Below, one piece after another: positions 47,616 to 58,700 of a stretch of DNA of 64,000 bases. The notes beneath the pieces were generated by a model. The model was not told the DNA's origin, made no database searches, and worked only from the letters and a program-made list of their open reading frames with translations. The first letter of the stretch is position 1. Every line of letters starts with the position of its first letter. The position numbers and the translations under genes are program-made. This stretch comes from Sipunculus nudus (lineage: Eukaryota > Annelida > Sipuncula > Golfingiida > Sipunculidae). The stretch is from the NCBI GenBank assembly GCA_026874595.1, contig CM049315.1, forward strand, positions 19,923,664-19,987,663, written 5' to 3'.

Positions 47616-49198
47616 CCTTACCTTTTCATCACTACTCTCAACAAAAGCTGCAAATCCACAAAGACGAGCAGAACAGGGGACTTTCCAAAGCATTTTCCTC
47701 AGTATCATGGCAGAATAGGTGTCGTGCAGGAAAGAGAAAGCCGAGTGCGAACCTCGCATAACACAAATCATTTGTAATCCCAGAGTTCCTACCTACTTCC
47801 TGTCTGTGCACCCTCCATTAATTTGTCTCAGCGTTTATTATTTTATGAGGAGAATTAGCCGTCTTGAACGTTGCCATGCCATTCAAAGCTAAATCTGACA
47901 GTATGTTTGGTATTTTAGCTTACCTGATTACTCAATGGTAATGTGCTGGTCTGAATCTTGTACATTACACCATAAAACCTAAGGCTGGCATCAACCTAAA
48001 TTGAATTCCATACAAATGTAAATATATTTGAGCAATGTTAATTGAATTGACAATCCGTGCCAAGACTCCTTCTTCTTTGTGCCATTTTGGAGGTTACCAA
48101 CTAACTGAAGCTCTACGTGATGACAAATAATAACCACTGAGCAGTTTATAACCCTTAAAACTAAGTTTGTACATCAAAATTACAGCAGTGCAGCAATATG
48201 TGGCTCACAGATGGTATGTAATTGGCAGGATTTTGAACGCCGTCTATTTTTTGGAAGTCACGTTACTACTAAGCACTACTTTAGATGGTTTAAATATATT
48301 TTATGGCCCGAAAAACCTAGCAGCAGATATCCAAGTGACAAGTCACTGATGAAATATAAATGATTTATGACCCGTTTAGGGTCATGGTAATATTACCATC
48401 TTGTACGCCCTTTTGAATATAAAACATTTAAAATGTCTGAATTCTTTATACTTTTTTCTTGATATAACCGACAAATAAACCCCATTAAAAAGATTTGTAG
48501 CCTTTTTGTTTGTGAAGTGTATTTGTATCAACCAACATAATAAGATTAAGTAAAATAGTTTTCCAACGAAAATAGAGTAAAATTGATTATTTGCAGTTGA
48601 GGAAAACTAACTATATATGTCTTTGTAAACATAAAATGTCCTAATATAAAATAGTTTAACAATACATGACAATACTCACTCTTTCAGTGCGTTTATGGGG
48701 AAGCATGGGCCAACATTTAAAATTATAAGATACAGTTAAAGCATCAATCACATATAGCGTAATTGGTTTACGTCGCAGGAACTTTTTGGATTTTACGTTT
48801 TGTTAAATATTTCTCTGTTGTATCTTAAAAATCACTATCGCGAAACTTTAGATCATTGAAACACAATGATAAAGGTGTGTGCCAACTACGAGAATAACTT
48901 TTATATTAGTTACTCGTATTAAAACATAAACACAAAATCTGAATATTTGGAACTGGGATGGCCAGATCCTCAAAATGGCATTATTTGAGATTTTCTTTGA
49001 GATACTGCATACAAAAGGAAATTATCGATTATGCACTGGTAGCCATTTTCGAATTTGGATGAGTCTGTAATTTGATAAGGCTGGGGCCCTTAAAGGCATA
49101 GATCATTTATGTGTATTTGAGAAAAATTAATGATAATCTCTTTGTGATATTGGGCGCAGGAAGTCAAATGACCATCCCATCTTTATAAACACAAAATT
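47616..49198. other. Intergenic, nothing recognised
   Basis: No supported gene. Confidence 0.4.
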
Positions 49199-50130
49199 AG
49201 GCCACCTCCGGCCATCATTCGAAACATCCCTGCAGGCGTCAACAAACTCCTGTCCGAACTGTCCAAAGACGAGAACATCTTACCTGCATCAATAGAATAC
49301 GAACAAACTTTCAAAAATAGTGGATATAAGGCAAAGCTCAGTTACAACGCCCCGGAGGAAACAACCAAAAAACACCGAAAAAAAACCGACCTAGAAACAC
49401 CATTTGGTTTAACCCACCGTTAAATACGGTCGTCAAGACAAACGTATAGGCAAAATATTTTTTAAAACTTGTGGCCAAACATTTCCAAAATATCACATAT
49501 TCCACAAAATATTAAATAAAAACAACCTGAAAATAAGTTACAGCTGCATGAAATATGTAAAAACAATAATCCAAAACCACAACACAAGGATACTCTCCGA
49601 AAGGCCACAGAGAGATCCCACGCAACAAAGGCTATGCAACTGCCGGGACAAATCTGAATGCCCTCTAAATGGCAAATGCCTGGCTTCTTCCATTGTGTAC
49701 CAAGCGGACATGCACAGCAGCGGTGCAGTTAATACGTAGGCCTACATTGGCATGACCGGAGGACCCTTTAAACAAAGGTTCTACAACCACAACAAATCAT
49801 TTAAGCACAGAACTCATTCAAATGAAACAGAACTCGCAAAACATGTGTGGTCCCTGAAAGAAAAGCAACAAAATTTCACCATCACCTGGTCTATAATCCT
49901 GCAATCCAACACAGCTATGACCTCTTCAAACCAGTACAACTTGTGTTTGGTCGAGAAACTAGCAATCCTAAGCTCAGTCAAATAACTTGCTGAACAAACG
50001 CTCCGAAATTGTATTAACTTGTCGCCATGGATCAAGGTTCCAACCGTGCGAAAAAGAAACGATAAAACCGAAATCGTAGAAGTTGAATGTCATTCATCTG
50101 ATGAGCCGATTAGGCGAAACCGGCTGTAGT
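49199..50130 (+). pseudogene. Penelope-like retroelement, 3' part (GIY-YIG endonuclease)
   Basis: Decayed coding remnant in three successive frames. At 49199 it begins RPPPAIIRNIP...LLSELSKDEN...SGYKAKLSY (frame broken near 49395). Next come IWFNPPLNTVVKTNV at 49402 and, after another frameshift near 49448, GKIFFK...ISYSCMKYVKTIIQNHN. From 49548 the same frame gives the zinc-finger CNCRDKSECPLNGKC, the GIY-YIG region (VYQAD, then AYIGMTGGPFKQRFYNHNKSF) and NETELAKHVW. In-frame stops are at 49737 and 49983. The reverse transcriptase core is absent, so the copy is 5' truncated. In intact relatives the endonuclease nicks the target for reverse transcription. The frame ends HSSDEPIRRNRL and stops inside a hammerhead ribozyme motif. 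Confidence 0.85.
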
Positions 50131-50132
50131 GA
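50094..50132 (+). ncRNA. Type I hammerhead ribozyme motif of the Penelope-like element
   Basis: The core is complete: CTGATGA (50098-50104); stem II GCC/GGC (50105-50107 with 50113-50115) closed by GATTA; GAAA (50116-50119); a very short stem III (A119-T127, C120-G126, last three digits of position); and cleavage triplet GTA (50126-50128). Stem I pairs 50094-50097 with 50129-50132 (one G-T wobble). Penelope-like elements are known to carry minimal hammerheads with weak stem III, which are thought to cleave better as tandem copies. Only one copy is visible here. Confidence 0.75.
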
Positions 50133-50233
50133 CGGTAGTGATCTATCACTTACCTTAATATACCCTGCTCTGTTACTTAACATAGAGCGCTGTATGACCG
50201 CGGAAGAAAGACTGCATTCTCGCAGATCAATTT

Positions 50234-50235
<2 letters not shown>

Positions 50236-50287
<52 letters not shown>
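50236..50287. repeat. (AT)n microsatellite
   Basis: Pure AT run about 100 bp beyond the hammerhead motif; possibly the 3' tail of the retroelement. Confidence 0.9.
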
Positions 50288-50291
<4 letters not shown>

Positions 50292-50430
50292 TGTTCTTTC
50301 TAGGCTGTTTGCAATGCATTGATGGCAAAGTGTTCTATGGTATAACCAGAGCGTATCAATATATATATCATGTGTAAGGAATCAAACGATTGTAAGCATC
50401 GTGTTGACTAATTAGTGTCGTACCGTTGTA

Positions 50431-50442
50431 ATTATATATATA

Positions 50443-50492
<50 letters not shown>
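50431..50492. repeat. (AT)n microsatellite, interrupted
   Basis: AT dinucleotides with one AATTAT interruption. Confidence 0.9.
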
Positions 50493-50493
<1 letters not shown>

Positions 50494-51421
50494 GCGTGCA
50501 AATGGGGGCATTAAATAGGTTTGGTGTCCAGTTTTGCAGACCTGATATATAACCGTCGGACTACTATAAGGAGCATTTTGTGAATCCCGCAAGAATATAC
50601 TCCTAAAAGGTTCTCTGTGCGATCATCGCAAGAATCCCCCTGAAGGGTTCTCTTTGTGATCACCTATCCTATAGGTAATAGGTTTTTTTTAGGTCTTCAG
50701 AATCGTTTACGATGATCGACCTTTAGGTTTTATAAATTTACCAGAAAAGGCAATAAATATCCAGAGTAAAGTTGTAATCCATTAACCAATATTTATGGTG
50801 AGTTTTAAATACACGTTAAAATCAATAAATGAAAGTGGATTCGTTAAAAGAATTTAATCAGAAATTTCAAAAGGACTCGTTAAACCCACGGAAGAAATAC
50901 TTGATCGCTCGAAAAAGTCACGTCCGCAAGCCAGATAATGCAAATAAATTGATTCGGCCCATAACCACTTCCGCAAGTAGGCAAAACGCAAGAATCCCAA
51001 AGGCTGGCTTCCTTAGTGCGAGATAAATAAAATTGTGAAGGGATTTTAAAAACATTGAGAGGGAGACGAGTTGGGAGAAACTTGAATAGTCTGTTACCGC
51101 AGTTGTGCAGTTGTAGAATCGGATATCACGTCAAGTCCGGGACAGTTACCCGCAACATGAATTCGACTCAATTTAGCTCTCGTAAACATTTATTTTCACA
51201 TATTTTCAACCCGGCACCGTATTGCATACTCCGTGATTAAGGTCTCTTGCAATATTAATGCTAATCACATTTAATAAATGTAAGAGCAATTACGCCCACT
51301 ACATTATTATTGGTATCGGGTTCCAAGTCATAGTTTAATCAATTATTTAACGTCGTCATAAAATTTAAAGAAAACTTCTATCCACTTTTTTGAGGAACAG
51401 CAACAGTCAACACCCACATGA

Positions 51422-51425
<4 letters not shown>
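50493..51425. other. Intergenic, nothing recognised
   Basis: Two short open frames without support. Confidence 0.4.

Positions 51426-51474
<49 letters not shown>
51426..51474. repeat. (AT)n microsatellite
   Basis: Pure AT run. Confidence 0.95.
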
Positions 51475-51478
<4 letters not shown>

Positions 51479-51845
51479 CAAATAGTCAACAAGTTTGCAA
51501 TATTCATATGTGCTATTAATAGACAACCGCGGCCTGGCCAATTTACTGAATGTCATGGTAAAAACATACAAGTGAATTAATGAATTTCAGCACATGAGAC
51601 TATAATAATCCTACTCATCCCCGTAGACTTGTAAATTCATGGTTACCGCCCTCAAACAAAGGAAACAAACTTCATTTTCACTGGTTGACGAATAATTTAA
51701 AGGACGTAAATGTAATCAATTTACATTGATAAATAGACGTATTACAACTACAAATAATATCATGGCCTTATTTGATAGAACCATGTTAAATGGATAACTT
51801 TGAAAGTATAATCCATATCCCATAAATTATCAAAATATACCACAC

Positions 51846-51848
<3 letters not shown>

Positions 51849-51884
<36 letters not shown>
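51849..51884. repeat. (AT)n microsatellite
   Basis: Pure AT run. Confidence 0.95.
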
Positions 51885-51886
<2 letters not shown>

Positions 51887-52198
51887 TTTTAACATACAGA
51901 ATACAGCTCTTCATAGAGATGCATGAAGCACCAGCATGTTAAGGCATATTGCCAAGTCCTTCCTGTGAGGAGTGCGAGCATGCTCCTACAAGTCTTCAGT
52001 TCTTTTCTGAACAATATCAACACTGCATAAATTTAATATATCTTTGATGATAACATAAGGTGAAGTCGTCGTATGTTTTAAATAGAATCACACTGTAAAA
52101 AACGAACGTGTTTATGTATCCGTGTAGGTCTAACACTGTTTGGTGGCTTTGTCTATTGAAAAGTGGCGTCAATTTGTCTTCAAGGGTGGGGGGTCGAC
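51885..52198. other. Intergenic, nothing recognised
   Basis: No supported gene. Confidence 0.4.
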
Positions 52199-52249
52199 AA
52201 ACACACACACACACACCCTCACACACACACACACACATATATATATATT
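52199..52249. repeat. (CA)n/(TA)n microsatellite
   Basis: CA dinucleotides with one CCCTC interruption, followed by a short TA run. Confidence 0.95.
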
Positions 52250-52564
52250 AAAACCTTTTAGCGTCGGTATGATACATTTCAACATATTTCAAAGTATAAA
52301 GTTTTAGAAAATAAGGTATTATGTTTTCAGTACAGGTAAATTCTATACCAGGCATAAATATATAATATTTCATAATTAACCCAGAAATGGAACCAAAGTC
52401 TATAATTATAATTATTAATATATTTCATTTCAAATATATGAATATCATTCTCTAAATCGTAGGGGGTGATTACATTGACCATCCTCCCCTTGCTAGAAAG
52501 TGTGTGTGGGATGGGGGGGGGGGGGGGTGGATGGTATATTTATACCCCCATTCCCCCCCAATTG

Positions 52565-52690
52565 ACGCCCCTGCTATTGAACGAAGATGAAGGTGACGAT
52601 TTAACCAGGATGATGTAATAACCAGAAAATTATGCGTCATATTTTATATTAATGGGACAAAGGTTAAACCATAAGTCATAGCCTGTCATT
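52565..52690 (+). repeat. Dispersed repeat (TATTGAATGA family), weak copy
   Basis: CCCCTGCTATTGAACGA, GATGAAGGTGAC and GGATGATGTAATA follow the order of 25940-26080 and 35550-35670, with more divergence. Confidence 0.4.
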
Positions 52691-52734
52691 CAGACATTCG
52701 AATGAGTATATGAGCTTCTTTTGGGATTTTATCA

Positions 52735-52830
52735 CTTTTACTTCGGGGGCACAACCGAGGATCGAACCGAGGAGGTTCAGCTCTGAAGTCTGCTACAGCG
52801 CCTTAATGCTCAAACCACACACCAAAGGAT
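52735..52830 (-). repeat. tRNA-derived SINE head
   Basis: On the minus strand, TTGAGCATTAAGGCGCTGT (A-box-like) is followed about 40 bp later by GGTTCGATCCTCGG (B box). There is no aminoacyl stem pairing, so it is a SINE remnant, not a tRNA gene. Confidence 0.55.
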
Positions 52831-55630
52831 ACGTTCAACCACGAAAATCAAGAATCATTGCAGTTCAAAAGATTTGGCGCAAAATTCATCCATGGCCTCA
52901 CGAGTTTGGTCATGAACTTTACTTCGTCTTACTTAAAATATAACGCATTGCTTGTCCATGTATGAGTAACTCATTTCGTCGATTACGTTTTTTGATACAA
53001 CAGTCAATGGCCCTATTAAATAGGAACTCTTATAAAATAGGTGCCATCTTTTTAACCTTCTCTTACAGAGGAAAAAATATTTCAATAAACGGGTGCATTC
53101 AATCGAAGTTTTTGATTTGAAAACCTTTAAATTGATTAGGCTTATTCGGCCGTCTCTATACATTTCATTTCCGGTTTTGACGCAGCAGTGGATGCATGAA
53201 CCATATAACGTTCATAGGCCATATATATATGGATCTTGCATTTTCGGGACGGGTGTCCCGTTTACTAAACTAATACCCTAATTGGTGTAATATTAAAGGG
53301 GAAGGGGTAGTCAAACACTACAAAAATAGGTAGTTTTATTCGAGTTCTGTCAAATATCAGATCATTTTTACCTGTTCCCTGTTGAAGTTCATTTGTTGCA
53401 AAGCATGATGAGGATTTATGCTTATTTCTCATGATGGGAATCACAAAATTTTTTCATCGTACACTTCCACAAGTAGAACAAGAAAATAAAACTAACAATG
53501 TGAAGACTATAATACAGCTATATTTCTTTCAAAATAAATAATAACTAAGGGAAAACGGGTATATACAAAACAACATGAAGGAATACTCACCATGCATTAG
53601 GGAGTTATCAATAAAAAACACATGTAAGATTTTTTTATTGGTAATCAAACAACTTTCACGGCGATTATAATATCTGAGTGATGTCTGCACATATGTTATG
53701 ACCCATCATTTCACCTGTGTGGGTGGATGAGCAGATCCATGAAAGAAAGCCGGATATGTGCCGGATATGTACAGCAAATATGACTGACATGCAGCAGCAG
53801 CTCTTGTCACGGGATTTTTTTTTCTGACAGGCAGCGTGGTACAATATATACTAGCGGAACACCACATACAGGAAGCGGACAGTCACTATTAATAAGGGAC
53901 AAGATATAACTTATAGGCTGATATGTGATGAATGAGCACTGACAGTGTTTACCTAGCGCTGTTTACTGTTTACTGCGTCATTCCTTTTCTTAAGCCGAGT
54001 TCAAACTTCAATCGCAGGTATACATTTTATACTTCTTCCAGGCATCAAACTTCAATGATGTTTAGGAATGACCGATAAATGACTGTATATACCTCTTAGG
54101 GACGTTGACAGAAATGTCCGACTACATAGTATAGGCCTGTGAGGATCACATGGATTACCTTTTACTATTTTTTTAAAATTTAACTTCATTTTTCTTGAAA
54201 GATAATCTGGCCCACCATGGAAAGTATTATACCTCAGATACATTATTTAATATAAAAAATCCACCGGACTGTGTGGAAATCGGAACCCTAAATTCCGTGA
54301 CTTTTTGGGCATCTTTATAATAAGGTCACGTTTTTATCGCCGGCTTGCAGTAAAAACGTAACGGTGTTCAAAAGCAAGGATCGATGCTTCCATTTGGAAG
54401 TTGGTGCATCATTTATAACAGACAGAAACAGCATAGAAATAACAGATTGATAATTGTAATTTTTCTTGATTAGAAGTCTGGGAAATATGTAATCGTCCAT
54501 CTACATGAAATCGTAAATAATGAATATTTACAAATCTTCTGTGAAACTGGGTATATTTTTCTTTATATCAAAACATATATTTCCCTTTCATTAATATTGG
54601 AACATCACTCAGTGCTTAAAATTTAAAACACGGCAAGATATTTTAATGATTTCATCAGAGTAAAGGCAGTTTTTTAATTTCGACAGAGGTTTAGTTCAAA
54701 TATCCAACGGGAACTGGATATCTTTTACTCAGCCTTCAAGCATAGGTGTATGCTTGACTGTGTTCGAGAAAAATAATGAGAAGAAAAGGTCAGTTTGGGT
54801 TTGAATGTAATAATGATATGACGTACTGTGCTTAGTGGCAGGCCGGGGAGGCATTTGCAAAGGAAGTTAAGCGTGATACCTCTAACCAAATGAAAAAAAA
54901 ACTATATAATCAAGTATAATTTAAGGCAACATGTGTCTAACGCTATGTGAATATAAAATTAGACATCGTTCTACACATCGTTTGAACTTTTGTGCAGTGG
55001 GTAAACAAAAATACGGAATTTTTGAGTTATAATATGACAGTATCATATCATTTTCTTATTACATCCGATCGCTAATGAAAGATGGGTGGCTCTTAATTTT
55101 ATATGCAGTGTATATTTTAGGGCTTAAAATACTGTATGTTTCTGAAAAAAAAGGTTCATATTTAACCAGGTCCGTCTTATACAACGGGGAGTACAAAAAT
55201 TGCGCTCACAAATCGGGACTGCAATTTTCCATTTACAGGACAAAAACAGCCTTGCGCATGCTTAGAATCCAAAATAATAAAGTAAAAGTGCATCTGCTGT
55301 GGTACCAATAAGAAACAAGGCTCCATCCACGCCTTATTGTTAGGCTCTGCAGGCACATCAGTGAACCCAAATTTCTTACTTCTCTTCTCTTATCCTGTTT
55401 TAAGTTTATCGAACGCAGATTTCATATATTTCCCTTGTCTCATTCATCGTACCTATATTTCTCACTATTATCCTTTCGCAGTTATCGAACACAGTTTTTA
55501 CACTTTTTCATTATCTTATTTATCGAATCATTTCCTCTTGGTGTTACCCGGTGAATTTTGTGATATTTTTCTAACGGTTCCAGGTTTAGAAATGCTCTGT
55601 CCTGCTGAATCCATCTTCGACCGGGGATTG
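52831..55630. other. Downstream flank of the channel gene; nothing else recognised
   Basis: The last part (55380-55540) has a loosely repeated TTATCGAAC motif and would lie in the 3' untranslated region. I could not place a canonical polyadenylation signal. Confidence 0.4.
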
Positions 55631-55789
55631 TCATGAGGTCCATATAATATACACCGTCCAATAGGTAAAGTTAAATAGGATAAAGAACGTGGGGAATACT
55701 TTTCGAGACAGTTTGTCCACATCGCCAGATTTCCAGCGTTTTTGGCGGTCAGATGAAGTCACTACTGTATCCTTCTTCATTGTCAGCAT
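55631..55789 (-). CDS. Channel gene, last exon (TM4 and stop)
   Basis: The acceptor is CTCCTTTCCACAG directly before 55789, with a strong pyrimidine tract. The exon begins in phase 0 at [10 protein letters not shown], carries a basic RQKRWKSGD stretch, then VDKLSRKVF and TM4, and stops at TGA 55633-55631. At 52 codons plus stop it is easy to miss with a length filter. Confidence 0.9.
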   Translation of the reverse strand: MLTMKKDTVVTSSDRQKRWKSGDVDKLSRKVFPTFFILFNFTYWTVYIIWTS

Positions 55790-58700
55790 CTGTGGAAAGG
55801 AGAAAAGAAAAAAGAATTGTCACACAATTTTTAAAAAAAGTTACTAAATGTGGTAATGGTCAGAACCCAATTGAAAAAAAAAATACAGTGTAAAAAGTGG
55901 ATGGCATAATTACGTGGTCAACTTTAATGTAGAATTTAGGGAGTTGTAATGGTCAGATTTAATTTTTAAATATTATACAATACATTGTGATAATTTTGAT
56001 TATGTTTAGGACTTTATAGTTTAATTATACCTTAATACATTAAACCATTACATTATACATTATACCTTTATTAGCTTGTAACAATGCCTACCTGTTGTAC
56101 GTGTCTGCAGATTAAAATGAATATTGAACCGGAACATCCAGGTACAGAAGATAAAGATAACTATTAAATCTTGTTTGCTCTTATGATAAGGATCCTGTTG
56201 CTTAAATCGCCCTAGAATATACAGATATACGCTCTGATGAAGTTTTTTATATTGAATTCTTCTGCTTTGTGCTCTTCTGATTATTAGTAATTTTTTAATA
56301 TTAATAAATTAAATATAAATAAGGCTTACTGGTTCCATTTCCAGTGTCTGAGACGGAGTTGGTATGGCCAGCTTCTCTTCTTTTCTTGACAGTACATTTA
56401 CTACAGCGAACTCCAAGAGAGCAGTAAACACGAAACACAAGCAGGCCGCCATCCACACGTCAATGGCCTTGATATATGACACGCGAGGCAAGGCACGCTG
56501 GGTACCGGAACTCATGGTTGTCATGGTGAGGATTGTAAGAACGCCCAACGAGATTCTCGCGGGAATGGCGTCTATGTTTATCCAGAACGAGACCCAGGAC
56601 AAGATAACGATCATGGCGGTCGGGATGTAGGTCTGGATCAGATGGTAACATACGTCACGCTTCAGGATAAAGTCGGCCTGGATGCAGGGGAAGGCGCCTG
56701 CAAAAGTAAAAGGAAAATGAAAACAGTAGTGATATTTTGCCGTTTCCTCACACTATGAGAACCTGGCTACACAAAGGGTAGGTCTGTGTCCGTTTTCATC
56801 ACTCATGGTCACTGCCATGTAACAGGTAATAAGCAGTGATGGGGAGTGACTAAACTGTTCAACGACTATCACTGTGACCAGCAGTGGTAGGTGAGCAGCC
56901 CTGGCGACCAGTTGATGGGGTGTGATTAATTGATAATTTGCTGAGTGACAAGGAGTGACTGGCAGTGATGCTGTGTGAACACAGTTACTGCACCAGACAC
57001 CAGCTCATTGCTTATTGATACATTTACTTAATAAAACTGTGAATTTTACCAAATGTCAACTTAAATAACAATTATAATTAACACAACCTTTATGCAAACA
57101 TTTGATTATAGAGCTGTTTTTATTAGCAGTATCTTCTGATCTACTTAAGTGATACAACTAGGGACATGCATCTATCTAATGTCTATTCTAACATAAATGG
57201 TTCTAGTATCAAATAAAAAAGACAGGAAACATTATAAAGAAAAACAACTGTTCATGGTATTTAGCTTCAAAGAGTGATACACATGAATCTGAGGCACTTG
57301 GTTAAAATATATTCACTTCAGCTCCAAATTCCTGGTACAACTGCGACACATTTGATCACTATATTCAGGAAGCATGGTTAGCCTATATTGTGGACAGAAC
57401 AAAACTCAATCATTTACAAACACTTTTCAGTCACTATGACTTTTAATAAAATCAGTATCATCTTTAACTATAATTAAGTATCTGGAACAAAAGGTGACCA
57501 ACTGATACAAATATGAAGATGTTTTCGTCAGAGATAAACTGAATTTGTAATTCTCTCATCCTCATACTAGTGTTTTGAAGGAAATTAAGTTTTAATACAC
57601 ATGTAATATATGATAAGAAAAACTTGGATAAATTAAATAACAAAGATATAAAACTCTCATTAGTTATATCTTGAATAACAAAGATAAAAAAATCTCTATA
57701 GTTATTTAAGAAAATGTGAAAATCCTTTTACAACTAGGGAAATTAATCGTAAATTATCGCATGATGTAACTTTAACACATGTGAGGTACAAATATAGGAA
57801 GTGTCTAGCCAGCTAACAATGTCGGCTCGCAGGCTCAGATAATCAGGTAATTTACAAAGCACATACATATTTGTTACATTACATCATGTAATTAACTGAT
57901 ATTCTGAAAATATTAACTCTGTTTAATGATAATATTAACATAATTTAAGATGCTAAAAGAAGGTCTGCAACATCAGTCCTATCAATGACAGACATAGTCC
58001 GATTAAATCGGACTGAATAATATCAGGCCCTACATGGCCGGGCCTGATAGTATTGAGTCCGATTAAATCAACTAAATCGGGCTTTGACAGACAGATTATT
58101 AAGTTGTAATATGAGATGAAGGTCTTGAAATGTAAAAGTCTGGTTAGCCTATAATGCCAGCTGCAGATTATCTGAGTCTGTGCAGTTGTCAATGTCAGCT
58201 GTGTAGACATTTCCAAAAAAAATCATCACAAAGTATTCAAAACAAGGTTAATTTTAAATGCAATAGTCTGTGTCAACGACCTGACCGTTTCATGAATTTA
58301 CATGTCCCACTGTGTACATGAACATAAAATTATATGTATAGCAGTAAAAGCACACACACCATTCTTCAAGACCTTTTTCAAATCGATATACTTTCAGAAT
58401 ATTTTTCTAGTTTGATTACTGCCAGGTGATAACTTTACCATTATGACTGCAAAGATCAGTGCCAGTATTGATATTTTTACTAGTCTTCACTATCCACTCG
58501 TCTTGCAAAATTAAAATAGCTTAAGTAGTCACATTATTTGATATAAAATAAAAGAAAACACCATCCAGCAGGTGACCTGTTAAACAGAGCTTATAATGTC
58601 CTACCTTCCCCACAAGACTTTTCATTCAAAGTTCAATAAGAGTGCTATTTAAAAGAAAATGGAGACATTTTGTCAAGTTAAAACGGTTGATATCTGAAAA

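Noticed and set aside
55528-55722. 64-codon minus-strand frame
   Set aside because: It overlaps the TM4 exon in another frame; the exon frame matches TM4 and splices in phase.
56309-56651. The plus-strand 88-codon and second minus-strand 63-codon frames
   Set aside because: Shadows of the channel TM1-TM3 exon in other frames.
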